Position numbers and translations under genes: made by a program. DNA of 64,000 nucleotides. Origin: Pseudomonas sp. UBA1879. Its GTDB lineage: Bacteria; Pseudomonadota; Gammaproteobacteria; Pseudomonadales; Pseudomonadaceae. Position 1 is the first letter of the stretch, and each line of letters starts with the position of its first letter. A model generated the notes under the pieces. That model was not told the DNA's origin. It searched no databases and worked only from the letters and a program-made list of their open reading frames with translations. Positions 34,590 through 42,773 of this stretch are shown here, piece after piece. The DNA lies in NCBI RefSeq assembly GCF_002338065.1, contig NZ_DDHJ01000010.1:86949-150948 (forward strand), in the 5' to 3' direction.

Positions 34590-35378
34590 TTAGAAAAACA
34601 CCTTCACCAACAAACTCGCCGTATTCTGATCGGTATCAAAATACCGGGTGTCATTAATCCCGTACTTGTTGGTCCAGTAGTCATATTCGATCCCCACGTA
34701 CAACTGCCTTTCCGGCAAGTTCATCGCTTTGCCCAAGTCATACTTGATCTGCGGGTTGAAGTGCAGGTTGGAGTGGTAATCGCCTTTGGTGTTGGACTGT
34801 TTGTTGTCCACAACCCAGTCCATGAAACCATCGATCAAAATGTCCGACTTGCCCACGGGAATGGTGTACGACCAGACCGGCGTGATCTGCCAGGCGCCAT
34901 AGCCCGCACGGTGGCCGTCGTTGTAGCGCTTGTAGAAGTTGAGTTGGAAGTAGTCGAAACCGGGGATGTTCAGGTCGAAGCCGGGACCGATCAGGTAAGA
35001 CTCGACGTCGCCTTCACCAAACTCATAGGTCCCGGCCAACAGCACGTCCTTGATCGGGCCCAGCTCGAATTTCTGATCAAAGATTTTGCCCAGCGACAGG
35101 CGAGGGGAGAACTCGCCGTACAGCGTGTTATTGCCCACGCCCGGATCTTTCTTGCCGTTATAGAAGATGTTGTCGACGAACAGGAAGTTGTCGCCGTATT
35201 TCCAGCCGTCTGCGTGTTCGAAGGTGAATGTCTGCTGGGTATCCGGGTTGACCTCGAAATTCTGGCCGTACAGATACGTCAGGCTGTTGCTCTGCCATTG
35301 CAACAAATCGCCAGACATTGCAGGGGTGGCGGCCAGCAGACTACTGGCGGCCAACAGGCTGGAAAGCGAACGGTTCAT
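34590..35378 (-). CDS. Tsx/OmpK-type nucleoside-specific outer-membrane channel
   Basis: A 262-residue outer-membrane beta-barrel with a Sec signal peptide ('LLAASSLLAATPAMSGD') and strands rich in Tyr and Trp: 'LQWQSNSLTYLYGQNF', 'GDNFLFVDNIFYNGK', ending '...ASLLVKVFF' with a terminal Phe as in outer-membrane proteins. It belongs to the Tsx/OmpK family of nucleoside channels. Next to purine permeases, a role in nucleoside or nucleobase uptake is likely. No TTGTATACAA box is seen before it. Confidence 0.85.
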   Translation of the reverse strand: MNRSLSSLLAASSLLAATPAMSGDLLQWQSNSLTYLYGQNFEVNPDTQQTFTFEHADGWKYGDNFLFVDNIFYNGKKDPGVGNNTLYGEFSPRLSLGKIFDQKFELGPIKDVLLAGTYEFGEGDVESYLIGPGFDLNIPGFDYFQLNFYKRYNDGHRAGYGAWQITPVWSYTIPVGKSDILIDGFMDWVVDNKQSNTKGDYHSNLHFNPQIKYDLGKAMNLPERQLYVGIEYDYWTNKYGINDTRYFDTDQNTASLLVKVFF

Positions 35379-35735
35379 GCGGTAACTCCCTTGGGTTCAA
35401 GTCGTCGTTGCGGTGATAGGGCGCTCTGTCGTGGCGCCTTTTTTGCTGCTTTAGTTGTCTGATTGATCAACTTTTTACAGGTAGCAATACCTGCGCCAAC
35501 CCTCTGAAAAAACGCAAAAAAGTCTCGTCGGCTGTGGATGGAAACAGTCGATTCGGTGATTTTTCGGGCGAGGCGCGGCTGAGCGGCAACTTGGCCGTTC
35601 AGTCAGATTATTGAGTGGAGTCGTCAGGCCCTGTTTTTCGAGGCGCAGCCGAGCGGCGGCGGAGAATACTGACGCGTGTCCCGCCGCTCAAGTGCGCTGC
35701 AAGTGAGCGGTGTGTCTAAAACAGGGCACCGGCAC
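35379..35735. other. 357-base intergenic region between tsx-like and urate permease genes
   Basis: It holds the promoter region of the tsx-like gene, a hairpin GGCGC-TCTGTCGTG-GCGCC-TTTTTT on the plus strand (35420-35444), imperfect copies of CGAGGCGCGGCTGAGCGGC (35566 and 35639) and a perfect 10-base inverted pair GCCCTGTTTT (35628-35637) / AAAACAGGGC (35718-35727) that could fold the 3' end of the permease transcript. No gene is supported. Confidence 0.5.
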
Positions 35736-37091
35736 TCAGTGCGCGTGCAACGGCCCGGCCATCGCGGCGCGTTCGGCACCGCCGAGCACGTTGAACAGCA
35801 GGTTCAGCAGCACAGCACTCAGGGTCGCCATGGCAATGCCGCTGTGGGTGATCGGCCCCATCCAGTTCGGCAATTGGCTGAAGAACTCCGGCCGCACGAC
35901 CGGGATCAGGCCCATGCCGATGCTCACCGCCACCAGCAGTTGATTGCGGCGGTCCGAGATGTCGGCCTCCTGGAGGATCTTGATGCCCGTCGCTGCGACC
36001 ATGCCGAACATCGCAATCGCCGCGCCGCCCAATACTGCAGGAGGAATCGACGCCACCAGATACGCAGCTTTCGGCAGCAGGCTCAAGAGCACCAGAAAGC
36101 CTCCGGCGACCATCGTCACCGAACGGCAACGCACCCCGGTCATCTGCACCAGGCCGATGTTCTGGGCGAACGAGGAATGGGTGAAGGTGTTGAGGAAACC
36201 GGCGAGGAACGAGGCCGCTGCGTCACACAGCAAGCCGCGACGGAGCATGCCGGGGGTGACTTCGCGATCGGTGATCTTGCCCAGCGCCAGGAACATCCCG
36301 GTGGACTCGACGAAGATGATCACCACCACCAGGCACATCGACAGGATGGGCGCGAGGCTGAATGTCGGCATGCCGAAGTGCAGGGGCGTGACCACCTTGA
36401 CCCACTGCGCCTGGGCCAGACCGCTGAGGTCGACCATGCCGATGAAGCCCGAGAGGATGTAGCCCAGGCCCATGCCGATCAGCACCGAAATGTTGACCCA
36501 GAAACCACGCATGAAGCGGTTGATCAGCAGAATCGTCAGCAGCACCAAGGCGGCGACGCCGAGGTACAGCGGGTCGCCGAAGCTCACGGCTTTGCTGCCA
36601 CCCCCCGCCCAGTTCACGGCGACGGGGAACAGCGACAGGCCGATGGAGGTGATCACCGTGCCGGTCACCAAAGGCGGGAAGAAGCGCACGATTTTCGACA
36701 TGAACGGTGCGATCAGCATGCCGAAGAAACCCGCGGCGATGGTTGCCCCGAAGATCCCCGGCAGCCCTACGCCGGGCATACCCGCCATCGCCACCATGCT
36801 GCCGACCGCCGCGAAGCTGGCGCCCATCATGATCGGCATGCGAATGCCCAGCGGACCGATGCCGAAGGACTGCACAACCGTAGCGATCCCTGCGACGAGC
36901 AGGTCGGCGTTGATCAAAAAGGCGATCTCTTCACGGGATAGGCCAGCCGCCTGACCAATGATCAGCGGCACCGCGACGGCACCTCCGTACATCAATAAGA
37001 CGTGTTGCAGGCCCACCAGAATCAGCTGCATCAGTGGCAGGGGCTGTCGTGGTGGCGCAGCAGGGATGCGCGCGTGAGTTGACTCGGACAT
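35736..37091 (-). CDS. Urate/xanthine permease (NCS2/NAT family)
   Basis: A 451-residue nucleobase transporter with about 12-14 membrane segments. Family marks are the TM1 'GLQHVLLMYGGAVAVPLII', the acidic motif in 'ESTGMFLALGKITDREV', and the NAT signature 'QNIGLVQMTGVRCRSV', a form typical of urate and xanthine carriers rather than uracil ones. It lies beside puuD in the same orientation, supporting urate or xanthine as substrate. A REPIN separates it from puuD, so they may have separate transcripts. Confidence 0.9.
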   Translation of the reverse strand: MSESTHARIPAAPPRQPLPLMQLILVGLQHVLLMYGGAVAVPLIIGQAAGLSREEIAFLINADLLVAGIATVVQSFGIGPLGIRMPIMMGASFAAVGSMVAMAGMPGVGLPGIFGATIAAGFFGMLIAPFMSKIVRFFPPLVTGTVITSIGLSLFPVAVNWAGGGSKAVSFGDPLYLGVAALVLLTILLINRFMRGFWVNISVLIGMGLGYILSGFIGMVDLSGLAQAQWVKVVTPLHFGMPTFSLAPILSMCLVVVIIFVESTGMFLALGKITDREVTPGMLRRGLLCDAAASFLAGFLNTFTHSSFAQNIGLVQMTGVRCRSVTMVAGGFLVLLSLLPKAAYLVASIPPAVLGGAAIAMFGMVAATGIKILQEADISDRRNQLLVAVSIGMGLIPVVRPEFFSQLPNWMGPITHSGIAMATLSAVLLNLLFNVLGGAERAAMAGPLHAH

Positions 37092-37172
37092 GCAACACCT
37101 CGGATTTTGTTCTTGTTTTTTGAGTACGCCCGGTGTGGCTGGGCGGCGGAACTTAGTTTGTTGAGCACATTC

Positions 37173-37309
37173 CTGTAGGAGCGTGGCTTGTCCCGCGATC
37201 GGCTGCGCAGCAGTCGCAAATTCGGCAAATGCGGTGTGCCAGACAGAGCCGGGATGCTGACGTTACGACGACTGCGTCGTCGGTCGCGGGACAAGCCACG
37301 CTCCTACAG
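37173..37309. repeat. REPIN, GTGGCTTGTCCCGCGA type
   Basis: CTGTAGGAGCGTGGCTTGTC at the left is mirrored by GACAAGCCACGCTCCTACAG at the right; the centre differs from the related copies at 49265 and 61182. It lies between the urate permease and puuD genes. Confidence 0.9.
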
Positions 37310-37344
37310 TATTAGCGTTGGCCCGTTGGAATAGCGTGGCTGCG

Positions 37345-38646
37345 TCAATTCGTCTGCGCCCCCTTATCAATCCACTGCCCCAGCAAATCACGCTCTTGCT
37401 GGGTCATCTGGGTGATGTTGCCCAGCGGCATGATCTGTGCGGTCACGGCCTGGGCCTGGATGCGCGGGGCCAGTTGCCGGATCTGCTCCGGGGTGTCGAA
37501 CATGATCCCGGCCGGGGCGCTGCTGAACAGCGGGCTGGTCGGTCTGGCCGAATGGCAGACCGCGCAACGCTCCTGAATGACGCTATGGACTTTGTCGAAA
37601 TCCACGCCGCCCGTGTTGCTCGCTTGAGCGGGTGCAGCCGGGGCAGGCGCTGGCGCGACTTCAGGTTTCGGCTCGTCCGCACGGTGCCCGCCCACCGCCG
37701 TACCCGGCAGCGGCTGGTATTGGATCTTGGCCACTTCCGGACCGCGCGGCAGTTGCGCAGGCCCTGTGACGTAGGCGAGGCAAATCATGCCCAGCGCACC
37801 CACGGGCAAGGCCCAGGCGAACCGGTTGCTGTCGTGGCGGGTATTGAAGTAATGACGCACCAGCACCGCACACACCGCGATCGCTGCCAGGATCAACCAG
37901 TTGTACTGACTGCCGTAAGTGCTCGGAAAATGGTTGCTGATCATGATGAACAGCACCGGCAGGGTGAAGTAGTTGTTGTGGCGCGAACGCAGCAGGCCTT
38001 TGGCGGGCAGAGTCGGGTCCGGCGTGCGGTTCTCGGCGATGGCCGCCACCAGCGCGCGCTGGGCGGGCATGATGATGCGGAACACGTTGCCGACCATGAT
38101 GGTGCCCATGATCGCGCCGGTGTGCAGGTAGGCGCCGCGGCCGCTGAACACTTGGGTGAACCCGTAGCAGGCGCCGATGATCAGCACGAACAGCACCAGA
38201 CCCAACAGGCCAGGGCGCTTGCCCAGGGCCGAGTCGCAGAGCAGGTCGTAGATGAACCAGCTGGCGATCAGCGCGCCGACGCCGATGGCGATGCCTTCTC
38301 CGCCGCTCAACGTGCTGCCGGGAGCCAGCAGGTAAAGGGTCGGGTTGGAATAGAACACGATGCACAGCAGCACGATGCCCGACATCCAGGTCCAGTAGGC
38401 TTCCCATTTGAACCAGTGCAGGTTGTCCGGCATGGTCGGTGGGGCCAGCTTGTATTTTTCCAGGTGGTAGATCCCGCCGCCGTGGATCGCCCACAGGTCA
38501 CCGGACAGACCGTCGCGGGGGTTGGCGCGGTTGAGGTTGTTTTCCAGCCAGACGAAGTAAAAGGATGCGCCGATCCAGGCGATCCCGACGATCATGTGAA
38601 TCCAGCGCACGCCCAGATTCAGCCATTCCATCAGATGTGCAGCCAC
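37345..38646 (-). CDS. puuD: Membrane urate hydroxylase PuuD with C-terminal cytochrome c domain
   Basis: PuuD oxidises urate to 5-hydroxyisourate in bacteria lacking soluble uricase. The 433-residue protein has an N-terminal membrane domain of about eight helices ('WIHMIVGIAWIGASFYFVWL', 'NYFTLPVLFIMISNHF') with conserved histidines. A Pro/Ala-rich linker (about 325-350) leads to a C-terminal cytochrome c domain with one CAVCH heme site and 'MPLGNITQMTQQERDLL', whose methionine is the likely axial ligand. Electrons therefore probably pass to the respiratory chain. The mature heme domain needs the Ccm system encoded at 16.6-23.8 kb. Confidence 0.93.
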   Translation of the reverse strand: MAAHLMEWLNLGVRWIHMIVGIAWIGASFYFVWLENNLNRANPRDGLSGDLWAIHGGGIYHLEKYKLAPPTMPDNLHWFKWEAYWTWMSGIVLLCIVFYSNPTLYLLAPGSTLSGGEGIAIGVGALIASWFIYDLLCDSALGKRPGLLGLVLFVLIIGACYGFTQVFSGRGAYLHTGAIMGTIMVGNVFRIIMPAQRALVAAIAENRTPDPTLPAKGLLRSRHNNYFTLPVLFIMISNHFPSTYGSQYNWLILAAIAVCAVLVRHYFNTRHDSNRFAWALPVGALGMICLAYVTGPAQLPRGPEVAKIQYQPLPGTAVGGHRADEPKPEVAPAPAPAAPAQASNTGGVDFDKVHSVIQERCAVCHSARPTSPLFSSAPAGIMFDTPEQIRQLAPRIQAQAVTAQIMPLGNITQMTQQERDLLGQWIDKGAQTN

Positions 38647-38694
38647 AGTCTTTACCGTTTGCCTGTCGTCACTTACGGACGCTCAGGCCCTTTC

Positions 38695-39198
38695 TTATAA
38701 GTGGGGATCGAGAATCATCTTCTGATTCTCTTCGAAGAAATGCTCATCGCAGTTGCTGCCAGGGCCACTGCGATCAACCACCAGGAAGTCATCCCGCTTT
38801 TCGATCGTCAGCACCGGGTGGTGCCAGACGCCGCGATGGTAATTGACACCCTGCCTGCCGTTGGTGAGGAAGGCGCGGGTCAGCTCCGGTTCAGGTGCAT
38901 CGCCAAGTGGCGCGACCACGACCAGAAAAGGGTTGCCGAGCAGCGGTATGAAGGCCTGACTGCCCAGCGGATGCCGCTCCAGCATGCTCACGGTCAACGG
39001 CATCTGCAGCGCCTCGGCGTGGAAAATGCTGATGATCGCGTGATCGTCCGGCGTTGCCGTTTCAACGGTCGCCAGCCGATGGAAGCGCATGGTCGAGCCG
39101 TTATTGATCATGAAATGATCGCTGCCATCGGTTTCGATGACATCACCGAAAGGGGCGAAGGCTTCTTTGGTCAACGGCTCGATAATCAGTGTGCGCAT
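38695..39198 (-). CDS. allA: Ureidoglycolate lyase
   Basis: AllA splits ureidoglycolate to glyoxylate and urea, the last step of the purine pathway here. The 167-residue cupin-like protein starts MRTLIIEPLTKEAFAPFGDV, a family hallmark, and includes 'NNGSTMRFHRLA' and 'NYHRGVWHHPVLTIE', which hold conserved metal-site histidines. It is followed by puuD 49 bases downstream and preceded by alc across a REPIN. Confidence 0.94.
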   Translation of the reverse strand: MRTLIIEPLTKEAFAPFGDVIETDGSDHFMINNGSTMRFHRLATVETATPDDHAIISIFHAEALQMPLTVSMLERHPLGSQAFIPLLGNPFLVVVAPLGDAPEPELTRAFLTNGRQGVNYHRGVWHHPVLTIEKRDDFLVVDRSGPGSNCDEHFFEENQKMILDPHL

Positions 39199-39233
39199 GC
39201 GGGGTCTTCTGTTCTATTGATTGACGTGTGATT

Positions 39234-39323
39234 TGTAGGAGTGAGCTTGCTCGCGATTGCAGAGTGTCTGCGCAACACGTGTTAGCTGATGCCACGCTAT
39301 CGCGAGCAAGCTCACTCCTACAG
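39234..39323. repeat. REPIN, TGAGCTTGCTCGCGA type
   Basis: GTAGGAGTGAGCTTGCTCGCGA faces ATCGCGAGCAAGCTCACTCC plus TACAG across a short centre, between allA and alc. Arms are perfectly complementary across at least 20 bases. Confidence 0.9.
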
Positions 39324-39368
39324 GTCTGTGCGTTGTCCCCCAAATAGAAGGGAGGAAACAGCGCGGTG

Positions 39369-40364
39369 TTATCTCGCCACCTTACCCAACACCCGCAGCC
39401 GGCTCACGCCGCCATCCGGGAACACGTTCAAGCGGATGTGGGTGATCGGGCCCAGCGCCTTGATCTGTTCGACGAAGGTGTGTTCGGCGTGCATTTCCAG
39501 CTTCTGGCTCGGCAGCAGTTCGCGCCAGAACAGGCTCTGGGTTTCGATCTGGCTGTCGGTGCCGCCTTTGACGAACGCGCCCTGGATCGAGCAACTGTCC
39601 GGGTAATTGCCCTTGAAGTGCAGGGTGTCGACGACGATTTGCTCAACCTCGCCCGCATGCCCCAGCGCAACGATGACCCAATCGTTGCCCGGCGTGCGAC
39701 GACGCGCGGTTTCCCAGCCGTCGCCCATGTTCACGCCACGGCCCGGGTTGAGGATGTTGCTCATGCGGCCGAAGTGCTCGTCGGAGCAGGCCAGGGCGCG
39801 ACCGCCGTTCAGGGCGGCGGCCAGGTCCACTTGCTCGTTGTCGCCCACCGCCGACCAGTCGCGGTGCGGCACGCCGTACACGCGCAGACGGGCCACGCCG
39901 CCGTCCGGGTAAATGTTGAAACGCAGGTGGCTGTACGCCTGAGCGTCGCTGATCTCGTGGTAGTGATGGCTGTCGCCTTTCAGCTCGACGGCGGGCAACA
40001 CTTCGGTCCACACGGTGTTCTCATCCGGCTCGCCCGAGGCCAGGAAGCAGGCTTCCAGCGAGGCCGACGGCGGGTAGTTGCCGGTGAAATACGAGGTGTC
40101 GATGTCCACGCCCTTGATCGAACCGGCCACGCCGAGGCGAATCACGGCGCTGTCATAACCTTCGAAACGCTTGCGGCGCGATTCCCAGCCGTCCATCCAC
40201 TTGCCGTTGTCGTCGAACACGCCTTCCTTCCACACCGCCGGGGTGGGCTGGAACAGGCGGTTGGCATCGGCGAACCAGTCGTCGGTCACGGAAAGGATTT
40301 TCGTGCCCAGACGCGCGTCGGCCAGGTTGACGAATTTTTCGAAGGGTACGGCGTAAGCTTTCAT
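39369..40364 (-). CDS. alc: Allantoicase
   Basis: Allantoicase hydrolyses allantoate to ureidoglycolate and urea. The 331-residue protein has the two tandem jelly-roll repeats of the family, seen as paired motifs: 'IRLGVAGSIKGVDIDTSYFTGNYPP' (shortened here) early and 'VALGHAGEVEQIVVDTLHFKGNYP' later, each followed by 'THIRLNVFPDGGVSRLRVLG'-type sequence. It starts MKAYAVPFEKFVNLADARLG, as usual. uraD lies 43 bases upstream on the same strand. Confidence 0.95.
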   Translation of the reverse strand: MKAYAVPFEKFVNLADARLGTKILSVTDDWFADANRLFQPTPAVWKEGVFDDNGKWMDGWESRRKRFEGYDSAVIRLGVAGSIKGVDIDTSYFTGNYPPSASLEACFLASGEPDENTVWTEVLPAVELKGDSHHYHEISDAQAYSHLRFNIYPDGGVARLRVYGVPHRDWSAVGDNEQVDLAAALNGGRALACSDEHFGRMSNILNPGRGVNMGDGWETARRRTPGNDWVIVALGHAGEVEQIVVDTLHFKGNYPDSCSIQGAFVKGGTDSQIETQSLFWRELLPSQKLEMHAEHTFVEQIKALGPITHIRLNVFPDGGVSRLRVLGKVAR

Positions 40365-40407
40365 TCTTTTTGTCTGCCTTTGATAAGGGGCGTGGGGATG
40401 GTCAGGG

Positions 40408-40923
40408 TTAAAGCGTCTGCAAGCGGAACATCGCGATCTTGTTAATCTCGGCCAGGGCGCAGGCGAACTCGGTTTGGGCCGGGTTGTGAATGCGCGTCTC
40501 GAAGGCCGCGAGGATCTGATGCCGGTTGCTGCCTTTCACCGCCATGATGAAGGGAAAAGCGAACTTGGCTTTGTAGGCGTCGTTCAGCGCGGTGAAGCGT
40601 GCAAACTCTTCAGCCGTGCATTGGTGGATACCGGCGCCGGCCTGTTCATTCGTGCTGGCTTCGGTCAGTTGGCCTTGCACGGCGGCTTTGCCGGCAAGAT
40701 CCGGGTGAGCGTTGATCAGCGCCAGTTGCGTGGCGTGGTCGGCGCTCAACAGGATGTCGCTCATACGGGCGTGCAGGGTCTCGATCTCGTCGAGGCTGTG
40801 CAGATCGCCGAGGTCATAGGCTTTTTCAGCGACCCAGGGCGAGTGCTCGTAGATGTCGGCGAAGGCTTCGACGAACGCTTCGCGGCTCAGGGAAGAGGGC
40901 GTCAGGGTTTGAAAGCGGCTCAC
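40408..40923 (-). CDS. uraD: OHCU decarboxylase
   Basis: UraD decarboxylates 2-oxo-4-hydroxy-4-carboxy-5-ureidoimidazoline to S-allantoin. The 171-residue helical protein has the catalytic 'NAHPDLAGKAAVQGQLTEAS' region with the active-site His, and 'EQAGAG' plus 'FPFIMAVKG', both diagnostic. The GTG at 40923 is taken: it overlaps the puuE stop (GTGA) and gives an N-terminus SRFQTLTPSSLSREAF typical of the family. Longer ATG starts run back into puuE. Confidence 0.95.
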   Translation of the reverse strand: MSRFQTLTPSSLSREAFVEAFADIYEHSPWVAEKAYDLGDLHSLDEIETLHARMSDILLSADHATQLALINAHPDLAGKAAVQGQLTEASTNEQAGAGIHQCTAEEFARFTALNDAYKAKFAFPFIMAVKGSNRHQILAAFETRIHNPAQTEFACALAEINKIAMFRLQTL

Positions 40924-41861
40924 TGGGCGGCTCCTTGCTTCGAATGGGAAGGGCAGGGATGAACCTCGTGCCAGTGGCGGGCGATCTCGACGCGGCGGGC
41001 AAACCACACCTGATCGTGACCTTTGACGTACTCAAGGAAACGTTGCAGCGCGGCCAATCGAGCAGGGCGGCCGATCAGCCGACAATGCAGGCCGATGGAG
41101 AGCATTTTCGGCGCCTCGTCCCCTTCGGCGTACAACACGTCGAACGCGTCTTTGAGGTACTCGAAAAAGTCGTCGCCCTTGTTGAAACCCTGCACTTGGG
41201 TAAAGCGCATGTCGTTGGTGTCCAGGGTGTACGGAATAACGAGGTGTGGCTTGCCGGTCGGCGTGTTTGGCTCCCAGTAGGGCAGGTCGTCGTCGTAGGT
41301 GTCGCAGTCGTAGAGAAAGCCGCCTTCTTCCATCACCAGACGCCGGGTGTTGGGGCCGGTGCGACCGGTGTACCAGCCCAGCGGGCGTTGGCCGGTGAGT
41401 TCGGTGAGGATGCGGATCGCTTCGAGCATGTGCTCGCGTTCCTCGGCCTCATCCATGTTTTGGTAGTCGATCCAGCGGTAGCCGTGGCTGCAGATCTCGT
41501 GGCCGGCTTCGACCATTGCCCGAATCACGTCCGGATGGCGCTGGGCGGCCATGGCCACCGCGAAGATGGTCAGCGGAATATCGAATTGCTTGAACAGCTT
41601 GAGGATGCGCCACACCCCGGCACGGCTGCCGTATTCGTACAGCGACTCCATGCTCATGTTGCGCTGACCTTGCAACGGCTGGGCGGCGACCATTTCCGAC
41701 AGGAACGCTTCGGATTCCTTGTCGCCATGCAACACATTGCGCTCGCCGCCTTCTTCGTAATTCAGTACGAACGACAACGCGATACGGGCATTGCCCGGCC
41801 AGCGGGGATGGGGCGGGTTACGGCCGTAACCGATCAGGTCGCGTGGATAGTCGGCGCTCAC
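40920..41861 (-). CDS. puuE: Allantoinase PuuE (polysaccharide-deacetylase type)
   Basis: PuuE is the metal-independent allantoinase of the polysaccharide deacetylase superfamily, converting allantoin to allantoate. The 313-residue protein has 'IALSFVLNYEEGGE', 'GHEICSHGYRWIDYQNM' and 'GWYTGRTGPNTRRL'. It starts MSADYPRDLIGYGRNPP, typical for Pseudomonas PuuE. Its stop overlaps uraD, and the puuE-uraD-alc order suggests one unit. A TTGTATACAA palindrome lies about 100 bases upstream. Confidence 0.95.
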   Translation of the reverse strand: MSADYPRDLIGYGRNPPHPRWPGNARIALSFVLNYEEGGERNVLHGDKESEAFLSEMVAAQPLQGQRNMSMESLYEYGSRAGVWRILKLFKQFDIPLTIFAVAMAAQRHPDVIRAMVEAGHEICSHGYRWIDYQNMDEAEEREHMLEAIRILTELTGQRPLGWYTGRTGPNTRRLVMEEGGFLYDCDTYDDDLPYWEPNTPTGKPHLVIPYTLDTNDMRFTQVQGFNKGDDFFEYLKDAFDVLYAEGDEAPKMLSIGLHCRLIGRPARLAALQRFLEYVKGHDQVWFARRVEIARHWHEVHPCPSHSKQGAAQ

Positions 41862-41959
41862 TGCAATCTTCCTTATCTACGTGTTGTCTGTGACGGCATG
41901 GGCATCAATTTGCCTCTGAGCGCAATCGTGACCCGGATGCCGTCGCGGCGATGGAGAGA

Positions 41960-41969
41960 TTGTATACAA
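41960..41969. promoter_or_regulatory. Putative GntR operator before puuE
   Basis: Perfect palindrome TTGTATACAA, of the FadR/GntR form TNGTNNACNA, about 100 bases upstream of the puuE start (minus strand). Confidence 0.6.
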
Positions 41970-42143
41970 GTTTATTCGCAGTTTGTAAGCCTGTTTTTTT
42001 GCTTTTCTTGGTCCGAAGGTTGTAGCAAGAAACTTGCCTGAGTGGTCAGAAACCCCAAAATAAAGCCAGTGCAGTCCGTCGTTACCGGCGCTCCGGGCGT
42101 TTGGGCCACGCTGCTAAAGTCACGTCCAAAAAAGTAATTTTTA

Positions 42144-42153
42144 TTGTGTACAA
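42144..42153. promoter_or_regulatory. Putative GntR operator before uraH
   Basis: TTGTGTACAA inside the longer near-palindrome ATTGTGTACAAT, 117 bases before the uraH start. Same form as the sites at 41960 and 48241. Confidence 0.55.
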
Positions 42154-42270
42154 TTTCTGTTGAAAATGTCTTAATTCGTCATCGCTCGCACTTTTCGAAT
42201 GCATCACAGCGTTGATAGCAGCACTGAAAAGGTGCGGACCACCCACTCTCAAGCGAGGCACCGACAGGCC

Positions 42271-42624
42271 ATGGGACGATTGACCACACACGTGCTGGAC
42301 GCCACACACGGCTGCCCCGGCAGCGACATCCGCATTGCTCTGTACCGCGTCGAAGGCGAGCAGCTGGAAAAGCTTGCTGAAGCCGTGACCAACAGCGACG
42401 GCCGCTGCGACGCGCCTCTGTTACAGGGCGAGGATTACCGTTCGGGTGTCTACCAGCTGCAATTCAGCGCCGGCGCTTACTACCGTGCCAAAGGCCTGAA
42501 GTTGGGCGATCAGCCCTTTCTCGACGTCGTGGTGCTGCGGTTTGGCATCGACGCCGCGCAGGATCATTACCACGTGCCGCTGCTGATCTCGCCTTACAGC
42601 TACTCCACGTATCGCGGCAGCTAG
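42271..42624 (+). CDS. uraH: 5-hydroxyisourate hydrolase (transthyretin-related)
   Basis: UraH hydrolyses 5-hydroxyisourate, the PuuD product, to OHCU. The 117-residue protein has the family's N-terminal 'LTTHVLDATHGCPG' with the catalytic His, a central Arg/His strand, and ends exactly in YRGS, the C-terminal tetrapeptide that separates hydrolases from transthyretin. ATG 42271 starts MGRLTTHVLDA; earlier starts in the frame add a Ser/Thr-rich extension that is not part of the family. It diverges from puuE. Confidence 0.96.
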   Translation: MGRLTTHVLDATHGCPGSDIRIALYRVEGEQLEKLAEAVTNSDGRCDAPLLQGEDYRSGVYQLQFSAGAYYRAKGLKLGDQPFLDVVVLRFGIDAAQDHYHVPLLISPYSYSTYRGS

Positions 42625-42668
42625 GCCAACCCGAGCCACCTGTGACATCGCTTTGCCCCTGTACCTCT

Positions 42669-42695
42669 TGCCCGCCCACACTGCGGGCTTTTTTT
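42669..42695 (+). terminator. Intrinsic terminator after uraH
   Basis: GCCCGC - CCACACT - GCGGGC followed by nine Ts, 44 bases after the uraH stop. It separates uraH from the DUF6543 gene. Confidence 0.9.
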
Positions 42696-42773
42696 TTGCG
42701 CGATACCTATGTACCGCGCGTCCGGTTTCGGTCTGTGAACACTTCCGTGCATCTCACGCACTTGGAGTCCGCC

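Larger units (their letters stand above)
41862..42270. other. 409-base divergent control region between puuE and uraH
   Basis: This AT-rich stretch separates divergently read purine genes and carries two putative operators, TTGTATACAA (41960-41969) and TTGTGTACAA (42144-42153), one nearer each gene. No ORF in it looks real. Confidence 0.6.

Noticed and set aside
35419..35444. Plus-strand terminator GGCGC...GCGCC-TTTTTT just upstream of the tsx-like gene
   Set aside because: There is no plus-strand gene or clear promoter to its left for it to serve; it may be chance or the end of an unseen antisense RNA, so no feature was called.
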